From assembly GCF_030418165.1 (NCBI RefSeq), contig NZ_JAUHTQ010000013.1, forward strand, positions 45,019-109,018: a DNA stretch of 64,000 nt, in the 5' to 3' direction. Positions 57,278-64,000 of the stretch are shown piece by piece (the stretch's first letter is position 1; each line of letters starts with the position of its first letter). The stretch comes from Ureibacillus aquaedulcis (GTDB lineage Bacteria; Bacillota; Bacilli; Bacillales_A; Planococcaceae). The notes below the pieces were generated by a model that had not been told where the DNA came from, made no database searches, and was given only the letters and a program-made list of their open reading frames with translations. The position numbers and the translations under genes were made by a program.

Positions 57278-57762
57278 AATAAGTCACCCGAGCTTTCCAG
57301 CACTTGCGCCTTAATGCTTTCGCGACGAGCTTCAAGTGTGTTTGCTAGTTCATGATCTGTTATCGATAATATTTGAGCAGCCAGCAGCCCTGCATTCGTT
57401 GATCCGGCTTTCCCGATGGCAACAGTTGCAACTGGCACACCACCCGGCATTTGTACAATTGACAACAATGAATCCAATCCATTTAATGCTTTAGATTGAA
57501 CTGGTACACCAATTACAGGCAGAGTCGTTTTAGCAGCTACCATTCCCGGTAAATGCGCTGCTCCCCCAGCTCCTGCAATAATCACCTGGATTCCTCTTGA
57601 ACGTGCATTTTCAGCATATTCAAACATAAGATCTGGTGTACGATGTGCCGAAACCACTTGTTTTTCATAAGGAACCTGTAATTCATCTAGAATATCACAT
57701 GCATGTTTCATCGTTTCCCAGTCACTAGAACTTCCCATAATGACACCGATTTTTGGATTCAT
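57274..57762 (-). CDS. purE: N5-CAIR mutase
   Basis: PurE moves the carboxyl group of N5-CAIR to give CAIR. The 162-residue class I enzyme has [16 protein letters not shown] (about 6-21), [14 protein letters not shown] (about 42-55), [27 protein letters not shown] (about 71-97) and [22 protein letters not shown]. It is the first gene of the pur operon. The ~500-base leader upstream carries a guanine riboswitch and terminator, and the promoter has PurBoxes. Confidence 0.97.
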   Translation of the reverse strand: MNPKIGVIMGSSSDWETMKHACDILDELQVPYEKQVVSAHRTPDLMFEYAENARSRGIQVIIAGAGGAAHLPGMVAAKTTLPVIGVPVQSKALNGLDSLLSIVQMPGGVPVATVAIGKAGSTNAGLLAAQILSITDHELANTLEARRESIKAQVLESSGDLL

Positions 57763-57960
57763 ACCAATCTCTCCTTCAATCTTCGCCCCCGTTTTAACGA
57801 TGACGCTTTACTTTCTTCAAAACACTCAAACTATTTTTAATCTATATTTCCATATAACATTGAATATAAAATATCCTGGTATAGGACTTATCTGGAGTCA
57901 GCAGGATACTTCATATAGATTGTTTAGGACAACCTCATCTATGAAAATCCGATTTCAATT

Positions 57961-58017
57961 AAAAAATCCTCAAATAATCCACTCTCTCTTACGCGAAGAA
58001 AGCAGAATACTTGAGGA
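57961..58017 (-). terminator. Expression-platform terminator of the pur guanine riboswitch
   Basis: A TCCTCAAGTA/TATTTGAGGA stem with wobble, continued by an inner CTTTCTT/AAGAGAG stem, is followed on the minus strand by TTTTTTAATT. It lies between the riboswitch aptamer and purE, as needed for premature termination when guanine is plentiful. Confidence 0.85.
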
Positions 58018-58088
58018 CATAAGTTTGAAAGAGAATGAAGTGAACATTGTATACACCCATGCCTTTCTATATGTCAAAAGCTTGCTTT

Positions 58089-58157
58089 CCCGCATAGTCC
58101 GACATTTTCGGTGTCGGGTAGAGACACTAGAGCCATATCCTCTAGCATATATGTGGG
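58089..58157 (-). promoter_or_regulatory. Guanine-type purine riboswitch of the pur operon
   Basis: The 69-nt minus-strand aptamer shows P1 (CCCACAT/ATGCGGG, one mismatch), P2 CTAGAG-GATATGG-CTCTAG, J2/3 TGTCTCTACC, P3 CGACA-CCGAAAA-TGTCG and J3/1 GACT. The C in GACT matches the base that pairs with guanine or hypoxanthine; adenine types have U there. Loop sequences GATATGG and CCGAAAA fit the P2-P3 kissing loops. Confidence 0.95.
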
Positions 58158-58273
58158 ATGATACTATCTACTAATCCTTCCCCTCAATAGGCCGTGTTCA
58201 TGTAATGTTCCATAAGTGGCCATCTAGGTGGTTAAGGTAAATGTTTGTAAGTCAAAAATTATTTCCTAATCAC

Positions 58274-58302
58274 ATTTTAACAATCCATGAATAGAAAATC
58301 AA
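58274..58302 (-). promoter_or_regulatory. pur operon promoter
   Basis: Minus-strand -35 TTGATT (58297-58302), a 17-bp spacer and extended -10 TGTTAAAAT (-10 hexamer at 58274-58279). It gives a leader of about 500 nt that contains the riboswitch. The PurBox pair lies directly upstream. Confidence 0.75.
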
Positions 58303-58307
58303 TGATA

Positions 58308-58351
58308 AAATGCGAACGATAAATTTTCAGAAAACGGTAATGTTCGGTTTT
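58308..58351. promoter_or_regulatory. PurR operator: inverted pair of PurBoxes
   Basis: AAAACCGAACATT on the minus strand (58339-58351) fits the PurBox consensus AWWWCCGAACWWT exactly. A weaker inverted partner, AAATGCGAACGAT, lies on the plus strand (58308-58320), 18 bp away. The pair sits just upstream of the pur -35, as in B. subtilis, so PurR repression relieved by PRPP is expected. Confidence 0.85.
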
Positions 58352-58365
58352 TGGTCATAAATCAT

Positions 58366-58554
58366 TCATTCTTCCAATAATATACCTTTGAATTCTATTT
58401 TTTGACGCAAATACGTTGGTTCTCCATCTACCATATGAAATACAGGCTCTTCCCTTCGTCCCATAGGCATGTAACCTTGTATTTTCATGCGTTCCAGACA
58501 TTGTTCGATTGTTTCATTCTCTTCTACTTCAAACCAAATTTGTTTTTTTCCCAT
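58366..58554 (-). CDS. yebG: NETI-motif protein YebG
   Basis: This 62-residue protein carries the family-naming NETI motif (VEENETIEQCLERMKIQGYMPMGRREEPVF, split here: ENETIEQCLERM and GYMPMGRREEP). yebG lies directly upstream of purE in B. subtilis too. It starts behind AAAGGG. Its function is not known. Its 3' end is only 15 bp from the PurBoxes, so read-through into the pur leader is possible. Confidence 0.92.
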   Translation of the reverse strand: MGKKQIWFEVEENETIEQCLERMKIQGYMPMGRREEPVFHMVDGEPTYLRQKIEFKGILLEE

Positions 58555-58678
58555 ATAAAATCCCTTTCAATCTTTGTAATTTCTTAGCAAGTTCAAGCAT
58601 TAAAATTATTTTCGCATAAAGCGTTTTTATTCTTCTAGCTTTTTCAGCAGCAATCAAAGCGAATTCCTGATTTGTCAT
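58529..58678 (-). CDS. Possible small ORF overlapping the yebG start
   Basis: This 49-codon frame reads MTNQEFALIAAEKARRIK and continues as one amphipathic Lys/Leu-rich helix, ending GKKTNLV inside yebG. Codon choice looks like its neighbours. There is no real Shine-Dalgarno, and the best promoter upstream (TTGTAT-18-TATGAT) would start the RNA at about the ATG itself, so it would have to be leaderless. It may be only the yebG 5' leader. Confidence 0.25.
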   Translation of the reverse strand: MTNQEFALIAAEKARRIKTLYAKIILMLELAKKLQRLKGILYGKKTNLV

Positions 58679-58754
58679 ATACCATATCATAGTATTACAA
58701 AAACGGTGAATACAAATATTTTGTCGAATTATTTTTTCCAAAGCGAAGGGTTTT

Positions 58755-58786
58755 CTCATTAATTTCTAATGAAGTTTTTGTATGAT
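58755..58786 (+). promoter_or_regulatory. Promoter of the two-component operon with TTTCTAATG motif
   Basis: TTTCTAATGAA (58763-58773) precedes -10 TATGAT (58781-58786). The same TTTCTAATGG-type motif and the same TATGAT appear in front of the PepSY gene at 61772, which suggests that the regulator encoded here controls both. This is inference from shared sequence. Confidence 0.45.
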
Positions 58787-58820
58787 TCTTTATAAGAAGA
58801 AAAAAAAGTGAGTTGATGAA

Positions 58821-59537
58821 ATGACAAATAAAATATTAATTATCGAAGATGAAGAGAATATTGCCCGTGTTCTGCAGCTTGAGTTGGAATTCGAGGGTTA
58901 TGAAACAGATATTGCCTATACAGGGACAAGTGGCTTAATCAAGTACAGGGAAGGAAGCTTCGATTTAATCCTTCTCGATTTAATGCTGCCCGAGATGCAT
59001 GGCTTGGATGTTTTAAAGCGAATCCGCGCCACAGAACAAGCTACTCCCGTTATTCTACTGACAGCAAAAAGTGAAGTTGAAGATAAGGTAAAGGGTTTAA
59101 ATCTCGGTGCCAACGATTATGTAACAAAACCCTTTGAAATTGACGAATTATTGGCACGTATCCGGAATTCCATCCGCTTTGCGAAACCCAAAAGTTCGGA
59201 AAAACCTGCAGAGGAGAAGGACATTCATCTATTAAGCTATGGACAGCTTTCGATTCATGAACAAACCCGTGAAGTGCTTTACTTTGACAAGTCGGTGGAT
59301 TTAACACCCCGAGAATATGACTTGCTTCTTTATTTACTCAAACACCCAAAACAAGTACTTTCCAGAGAACAAATTTTGGAGGCTGTGTGGGGCTTTGATT
59401 ATTTCGGGGATACCAATGTAGTGGACGTTTATATTCGCTATATCCGGCAAAAGCTTGGATTGGTAAACTCTACGGCTATCATTAAAACTGTAAGAGGCGT
59501 GGGCTATGTACTTAAGGAGTCCGCTCATGAAACTTAG
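58821..59537 (+). CDS. OmpR-family response regulator
   Basis: The 238-residue regulator has a receiver domain with acidic Glu9/Asp10, phospho-acceptor Asp53 in LILLDLMLPEMHG, Thr/Lys103 in VTKPFEIDEL, and a winged helix (about 140-235: LTPREYDLLLYLLKHP, NVVDVYIRYIRQKLG, RGVGYVLKE). It is followed by a kinase gene with an 11-base overlap and by a PepSY gene, so the three form an operon. The likely targets are its own promoter and that of the second PepSY gene. Confidence 0.93.
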   Translation: MTNKILIIEDEENIARVLQLELEFEGYETDIAYTGTSGLIKYREGSFDLILLDLMLPEMHGLDVLKRIRATEQATPVILLTAKSEVEDKVKGLNLGANDYVTKPFEIDELLARIRNSIRFAKPKSSEKPAEEKDIHLLSYGQLSIHEQTREVLYFDKSVDLTPREYDLLLYLLKHPKQVLSREQILEAVWGFDYFGDTNVVDVYIRYIRQKLGLVNSTAIIKTVRGVGYVLKESAHET

Positions 59538-60903
59538 GACGAAAATTCACCTCTTTACGACCTTACTTATGCTTTTTTTATTAGCATTGATGAATAGCGG
59601 GGTTTATCTGTTGTATGAGCAGCTTGCTATCAACACGGAATATAAGCAGTTAAAATCACGCGGCGAGGAACTTCTTGCTTCCTTTAGCCAACTAACCGAT
59701 GGAGCAGCAACCGATCCAACAATTATACTGCGTACCTATATGCCAACGGATGGCGCAGTCCGTGTTCTAAATGAAGCTGGAAAACCAATCAGCTCTGTTC
59801 ATGCTTCTCTGGAACTGGAAAATATCCAGTTACAATTAGGGAAAGACGAGAGTTATGCTAGAAGCGAAATAGATGGTATTCCTGTCATTATGATTGAAAC
59901 TCCTGCTATTTGGACGGATGGCAGTGTTGTAAAATTGCAGCTGTTGCAGCGTTTAAATGAAGTCGCGATAAATGCCGATTTGTTAAAGTTAATTCTAGTC
60001 GCTGTAACCGCTATAATAGCTATCCCTCTCCTAATTTCAAATATGGCCCTCAGCCGAATTATCCTGAAGCCGCTGGAGCGTTTAAATCTAGCTATGAAGA
60101 AAAGCGGAACAGCTGGCACCTACGAAAAGATTGAAAAAGCAGATGGGGGAAAAGATGAGCTTGCAGAAATTGGCCGTACCTTCAACGGAATGATGGAAGC
60201 TCTTGAAACAAACTACAGAAAGCAGGAACAATTTGTATCGAATGCTTCCCATGAACTTAAAACCCCTCTGACGGTGATCGAAAGCTATGCAAAGCTTTTA
60301 TTGCGCAGGGGCTTTACGAATGAAAAGGTAGCTAAAGAAGCCTTGGGAGCAATTGTGAATGAATCCGTCCGCATGAATGATTTAATCGTCCAAATGCTGG
60401 AGCTGGCAAAGAATAAAGAGCATGCTTCTCTTTCTATAAGCGAAATTGATATCTCCCTACTACTGGAAAGTACAGCATCCCAAATGCGCCAAGCCTATAA
60501 CAGGACAGTGGAACTGCATGGAGTTGCATCTCTATTCATTCAATCGGATGAACAAAAACTAAAGCAACTTTTATTTATCATACTGGATAATGCACGTAAA
60601 TATAGTGAGGACAAAATCATCATCACAACAGCACAGCAGGAGAAAACAATTTCCATCGCGATTCAGGACTTGGGCGAAGGGATTGCAGAAGATCAAATCC
60701 CTCAGCTTTTTGACCGCTTCTATCGCGTAAATAAAGATCGCAATAGAAAAACTGGAGGTACGGGATTAGGTCTTGCCATTGCCAAAGAACTTTCCGAAAA
60801 ACTCCAAATTCAGATGAATGTTCAAAGTGAATTAGGTACAGGAACTTGTTTTACATTACTGATTCCTTTCATAATAGAAGGAAACAAGGAGGAGCGCAAA
60901 TGA
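59527..60903 (+). CDS. Sensor histidine kinase (HAMP type)
   Basis: I start at MKLRTKIHLFTT, seven bases after AAGGAG, giving 458 residues. TM1 is about 9-30, the extracytoplasmic sensor about 31-150, TM2 about 152-172, then HAMP (ILKPLERLNLAMKK), HisKA with His242 in VSNASHELKTPLTV, N-box LLFIILDNARKYS, G1 DLGEGIAEDQIP and G2 GGTGLGLAIAKE. It resembles kinases that guard the cell envelope. The PepSY protein encoded next, overlapping by ATGA, may modulate its sensor domain; the signal is unknown. Confidence 0.92.
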   Translation: MKLRTKIHLFTTLLMLFLLALMNSGVYLLYEQLAINTEYKQLKSRGEELLASFSQLTDGAATDPTIILRTYMPTDGAVRVLNEAGKPISSVHASLELENIQLQLGKDESYARSEIDGIPVIMIETPAIWTDGSVVKLQLLQRLNEVAINADLLKLILVAVTAIIAIPLLISNMALSRIILKPLERLNLAMKKSGTAGTYEKIEKADGGKDELAEIGRTFNGMMEALETNYRKQEQFVSNASHELKTPLTVIESYAKLLLRRGFTNEKVAKEALGAIVNESVRMNDLIVQMLELAKNKEHASLSISEIDISLLLESTASQMRQAYNRTVELHGVASLFIQSDEQKLKQLLFIILDNARKYSEDKIIITTAQQEKTISIAIQDLGEGIAEDQIPQLFDRFYRVNKDRNRKTGGTGLGLAIAKELSEKLQIQMNVQSELGTGTCFTLLIPFIIEGNKEERK

Positions 60904-61667
60904 CTACCTACACGAAATGGATGATTTCTTTAGTTGTACTGATGATAACCGTTACCGTGTTTGTCATTTGGCTCATCCAAGACCGTTTGTTCGAAACTAC
61001 GGAACAATTGACTGTCGATGAAGCCTCCAAATTAGTTACTGACCTGTACGGTGGCTCTGTCGAAGATTTCGAAGAGAAAAACGATATTTACTATATGACA
61101 TTACTAAGAAATCATCTAACTTATGATTTTCAAGTTGATTCAAAGACCGGCAATATATTGCAAGTAAGCAGCGTCGGCAATAAATCACCTGATGCGTTGA
61201 CCAATGTAAAAACAAAAGATGAAATTCGAATCTTATTAAAGGATCAGCAAAGAGGAACGGTTCATTCTATTAGCTATAAGGATTCTGGTGAGGAACCTCA
61301 ATATATAGTGGAGCTTACAGAACAGGAGACATTAAAAACCCTTATAGTTAACGCAATTACTGGTGAAATACTTTCCGAAAATATAAAACAACAAAATGCA
61401 AATGATCATCAGACTGTCACAATTATTTCCAGTGAGAAAGCAAAGCAAATTGCCCTCTCACAACTTAATGGCTCGGTGGAATATGTAGTGTATGAGGACG
61501 ACAGTGAAGGTGGCTATTATCTCGTTGAAATAGACGGTGAGAACCAGGAAGCCACGTTCCAAATACATGCCATCTCCGGAAAAGTGATGTCCGTGTCTGA
61601 TAATGATGACGATGAAGATGATAGTGACGCTGAAGAAGATGCCAATGACGATAACGACGATGATTAG
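60900..61667 (+). CDS. Membrane-anchored PepSY-domain protein with acidic tail
   Basis: The ATG overlaps the kinase stop codon and follows AAGGAGGAG, giving 255 residues; a frame 18 codons longer lies inside the kinase. One TM helix (about 7-27) is followed by two PepSY-like repeats (about 35-100 and 115-230; each pairs an EASKLVTDLYGG or EKAKQIALSQLNG helix with a ...VDSKTGNIL or IHAISGKVM hairpin). The last ~20 residues are nearly all Asp/Glu/Asn. PepSY proteins often inhibit proteases or tune sensor kinases; the acidic tail suggests cation binding. Confidence 0.85.
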   Translation: MTTYTKWMISLVVLMITVTVFVIWLIQDRLFETTEQLTVDEASKLVTDLYGGSVEDFEEKNDIYYMTLLRNHLTYDFQVDSKTGNILQVSSVGNKSPDALTNVKTKDEIRILLKDQQRGTVHSISYKDSGEEPQYIVELTEQETLKTLIVNAITGEILSENIKQQNANDHQTVTIISSEKAKQIALSQLNGSVEYVVYEDDSEGGYYLVEIDGENQEATFQIHAISGKVMSVSDNDDDEDDSDAEEDANDDNDDD

Positions 61668-61674
61668 AAAACAT

Positions 61675-61738
61675 TAATGGAATTCTAATGGATTTCTAAT
61701 CTTTCTCTCCCCTTCTTATAATTTTCCGCCAGTATGAT
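61675..61738 (+). promoter_or_regulatory. Promoter of the second PepSY gene with 11-bp-phased repeats
   Basis: TAATGG, TAATGG and TAATCT begin at 61675, 61686 and 61697, exactly one helical turn apart within TTCTAATGGATTTCTAAT-like sequence. They lie about 30 bp upstream of -10 TATGAT (61733-61738), which lacks a -35. This is a typical OmpR/PhoB-class activator layout, probably for the adjacent response regulator. Confidence 0.55.
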
Positions 61739-61771
61739 AAAGGTATCAAATAAGTTAAAGGAGAGAAAAAC

Positions 61772-62308
61772 ATGAAAAAGATTATTTTGGTACCTGCATT
61801 ATTGGGAGTTATGGGAATTGGGGGAATCATCGCTGTATCCGGAGAAAACATAGTAGGTTCTGCTGATACTTCTAAAGTATTAACAAAAAGTGAGATAGAA
61901 AAAAAAGCATTGGCTGAAGTTAAAGGCAAAATTACTGAAATTGATTTCGATACAGAAGGATCAAGAAAAGTTTACGAAGTGGAAGTGCTTACTGCAGAAA
62001 CTGAGTATGACTTGAAATTCGACGCAGTTACAGGTGAATTATTAAGAAAAACCAAAGATGACCATTATGATGACGACAGAAATGCTAATACAAATACTTC
62101 TACAAATAATAGCATAAATACAAATACTTCTACAAATAATAGCATAAATACAAATGGAACAACTCAAGCCCCATCAACTAATCAGCAGAATCAAGATGAT
62201 AACTATGATGACCGTTACGATGATGATCATGATGACGATGATGACGACGACAGCTACGATGATGATCGTTATGATGATGACGATGACGACGACCGTTATG
62301 ATGACTAA
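61772..62308 (+). CDS. Secreted PepSY-domain protein with Asp-rich tail
   Basis: The 178-residue protein has a signal peptide or N-terminal anchor (about 3-24), one PepSY domain (about 33-95: SEIEKKALAEVKGKI, then ...VYEVEVLTAETEYDLKFDAVTGELL), a repeated Asn/Thr/Ser linker and a ~40-residue tail made almost only of Asp, Tyr and Arg (DDDHDDDDDDDSYDDD). The tail should bind divalent cations. Part of the linker is an exact 30-bp tandem duplication. It has a strong AAAGGAG site and its own promoter with phased repeats. Confidence 0.85.
   Translation: MKKIILVPALLGVMGIGGIIAVSGENIVGSADTSKVLTKSEIEKKALAEVKGKITEIDFDTEGSRKVYEVEVLTAETEYDLKFDAVTGELLRKTKDDHYDDDRNANTNTSTNNSINTNTSTNNSINTNGTTQAPSTNQQNQDDNYDDRYDDDHDDDDDDDSYDDDRYDDDDDDDRYDD
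62090..62149 (+). repeat. Exact 30-bp tandem duplication inside the PepSY gene
   Basis: Two identical 30-bp copies (62090-62119 and 62120-62149) encode the repeated NTSTNNSIN linker in frame. No base differs, so the duplication is recent or under frequent slippage, and linker length probably varies between strains. Confidence 0.95.
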
Positions 62309-62320
62309 TAAGTAAACAAG

Positions 62321-62354
62321 AAGGGAGTAAAAACACTATTGTTTTTACTCCCTT
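62321..62354. terminator. Bidirectional terminator between PepSY gene and mscS-type gene
   Basis: A perfect 14-bp stem (AAGGGAGTAAAAAC/GTTTTTACTCCCTT) with a 6-base loop lies between two convergent genes, 12-16 bp from each stop. Confidence 0.92.
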
Positions 62355-62369
62355 TTCTAATATAAGGAA

Positions 62370-63446
62370 TTAATCCAATTGGTTGGTGTTTAAAATTTCA
62401 GGCTGCACCATTGCAATTGAGGCTTTGTTCATTTCCTGTTTAATAACAAATAGTATATCTTGTTGTACGTTATATTTTACTTGTATATCATTTGATGGGA
62501 TAAAATAGCTTACGAGCATTCGGTAATAGTCTGCGTGAAATTCATCAATATATACAAGTATTAATTCTTCGTTCGAAATATTTGGATGCAATATTATTTG
62601 TTTATTGATTTCACTGCATAAATTCCTCATTTCCTCTTCCGTATGCTTTGATGATAAATAATAGTAGGTTTGAATTTTACGCTTCTCCCTCGTTGTTGTA
62701 TTATATATCGGCCTGTTCATTAGATAGGCGTTCGGGACATAAACAGTCCCTTTATCCGAAGTAGCAATCAGAGTAGAACGCAGATTAATATCCAAAATGA
62801 CGCCTTCAATTTTATTATCCTCCGTAGCGATCAGATCCCCTACTTTAAATGGCTTATCAAATGCCATCGATAATCCGCCGAAGATGTGTGAGGAAGTATC
62901 ACGAACCCCAAAAGCCAGGGCTACACTGGTAAGCCCAATCCCCGTTAAAAATCCATTCAGGTTAAAATGCCATAATGAAGCAATCAATACAATCGCTAAA
63001 ATAGCTAGTAGGGCATTAATTACCCGCAGTGTAAAAGGCGTCAATCGGGTTGATTTACTTATATCCAAATGAAATGCCTCGGGATGGTTTGCATAATAAT
63101 CCAAAACATCCATAAGTCCTTTGATGAAGTAAAACACCATCAATGAATAGAAGAAGTTCCGCATTGCCGGATTCTGGAATAAAGAGACCTCAATCATGTA
63201 TGACAGGGCAAAGTAGACAATTCCAGTAAATATGGCATGGCGAATCTCTCGGCTAAAATGTTCGATTATCCTGGCAGTCATTAATTTTGATTTCTTTTCA
63301 AAGAAACCTGCTATTTTTTTTATAATATATTTTAATAAGTAATGTTGAAGCAGCCATCCAAAAATAACAATAACCACAGCAACCAAAATATCCGTCCAAG
63401 TTGGCTCAATCAAATCCGGAAATAACCAACGAATAGATTTATCCAC
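62370..63446 (-). CDS. MscS-family mechanosensitive channel
   Basis: The start is GTG, eight bases after AGGAG, giving 358 residues. Four or five N-terminal TM helices (about 17-185) lead into the MscS pore helix and beta domain: GIGLTSVALAFGVRDTSSHIFGG (about 172-194), KPFKVGDLIATEDNKIEGVILDINLRSTLI, and VYVPNAYLMNRPIYNTT. The C-terminal alpha/beta domain follows. It is longer than the 3-TM MscS core. It would open on membrane stretch after osmotic downshock. Single gene. Confidence 0.9.
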   Translation of the reverse strand: MDKSIRWLFPDLIEPTWTDILVAVVIVIFGWLLQHYLLKYIIKKIAGFFEKKSKLMTARIIEHFSREIRHAIFTGIVYFALSYMIEVSLFQNPAMRNFFYSLMVFYFIKGLMDVLDYYANHPEAFHLDISKSTRLTPFTLRVINALLAILAIVLIASLWHFNLNGFLTGIGLTSVALAFGVRDTSSHIFGGLSMAFDKPFKVGDLIATEDNKIEGVILDINLRSTLIATSDKGTVYVPNAYLMNRPIYNTTTREKRKIQTYYYLSSKHTEEEMRNLCSEINKQIILHPNISNEELILVYIDEFHADYYRMLVSYFIPSNDIQVKYNVQQDILFVIKQEMNKASIAMVQPEILNTNQLD

Positions 63447-64000
63447 TTCTCTTGCTCCTATCTTCAGTTATACTAAATAATAATTTTGTTCCTTTTATTT
63501 CAAACTTTTATAATGATACCATCCTAATCCTTTATATACAATTTGGGCTACCTGTTATTTTTTTTACTCTGAGTGAGCAGGTGCAAACCCAATGTAGTCG
63601 TTTATTAGACGAACTGAAGCTAGAGAGAAAGCATACGGTAGCGAAGCTAAAGGATTACGACGGGTGTGGTACTAGCAAGGAGGGTAAAACGTAGCAATGA
63701 AGGTTTTTTTACACCGATTTGATACATGAGAATGCGTAAACCGTAGCAATGAATTCTTCCTTCTCTCACAGGTGCCCCCATCTACCATCAACGCCGGTCT
63801 ACGAAGCGCAATGACACGGCGTAACCAGAGTCTTCTGCGTCAAGCCGATGCTCATATACAAAGTACATTGCGCCTCGTTCTCCTTGATTCCTTGTTAGCC
63901 TTGGTCCTCCCACTTCTCGAGTTTGTTCTTCCGTATCTCTTACTGCTTCTTATCCGCGCCGATCAACCTTCGGTTTCTGGCATGGTTGGTGGCTTTTTCT
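63447..64000. other. Gene-poor stretch with higher GC and short repeats
   Basis: I find no supported gene. The first ~130 bp are AT-rich and hold the channel gene's promoter region. From about 63590 the composition becomes GC-richer and the minus strand purine-rich. An 18-base near-repeat, GTAAAACGTAGCAATGAA (63684) and GTAAACCGTAGCAATGAA (63735), is 51 bp apart, with a decayed third copy around 63633. A 19-codon open frame on the minus strand runs off the right edge and ends at 63940; it could be the end of a gene outside the window. Confidence 0.5.

Noticed and set aside
57740..58174. 144-codon plus-strand ORF over the pur leader
   Set aside because: It is antisense to the guanine riboswitch and its terminator; those elements explain the sequence.
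63940..64000. C-terminal end of a minus-strand gene entering from the right
   Set aside because: Only 19 codons are visible, with no recognisable motif; noted in the region entry but not called.

Overview
The window looks like chromosomal DNA of a low-GC, Gram-positive Bacillales bacterium. A Planococcaceae member (Solibacillus/Lysinibacillus-like) is my best guess. The reasons are AT-rich DNA, GGAGG-type ribosome binding sites, and the conserved block dagK - gatCAB - camS - ligA - pcrA - pcrB - yerC - yerB - yerA - pur operon - yebG, which matches the order in Bacillus subtilis. Most genes are on the minus strand. I see no rRNA, tRNA, CRISPR or transposase gene.

Layout. 0-7 kb: RsbQ with the N-terminus of RsbP (energy-stress input to sigma B), an MmpL exporter with its MarR repressor and a clear promoter/operator, and a sodium:solute symporter with a DUF3311 partner. 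7-12.5 kb: an ABC exporter next to a two-component system; an 11-bp-phased direct repeat lies in front of the ABC genes. 12.7-19.7 kb: dus, a histidine phosphatase, two SDR dehydrogenases with a divergent TetR regulator, a Cys-rich membrane protein and an Fpg/MutM glycosylase. 19.9-22 kb: a thiamine salvage operon (thiM, thiamine-binding protein, thiE) under a TPP riboswitch. 22-25.2 kb: a plus-strand island with a secreted PHP-domain phosphoesterase and a HupE/UreJ-type membrane protein, bounded on one side by rlmCD and on the other by a stray copy of the rlmCD 3' end. 26.6-28.6 kb: two kilobases of non-coding repeats. 28.6-44 kb: the housekeeping block. 44.4-57.8 kb: the purine pathway, purE to purH plus a detached purD, with PurBoxes and a guanine riboswitch in front of purE. 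58.4-63.4 kb: yebG, a two-component system with two PepSY proteins, and an MscS channel.

The most unusual content is non-coding. There is a 22-copy, 52-bp-period hairpin array whose stem arms change together between copies. Beside it is a mosaic array of seven GC-rich palindromes. A 14-copy, 21-bp-period array separates purH from purD. The periods (21, 52, 105 and 124-125 bp) lie near whole numbers of helical turns. The island flanked by a duplicated rlmCD 3' end looks like the footprint of an integration event.

Where a longer in-frame start existed, I chose the start by Shine-Dalgarno position and family conservation; those choices are given in the entries.
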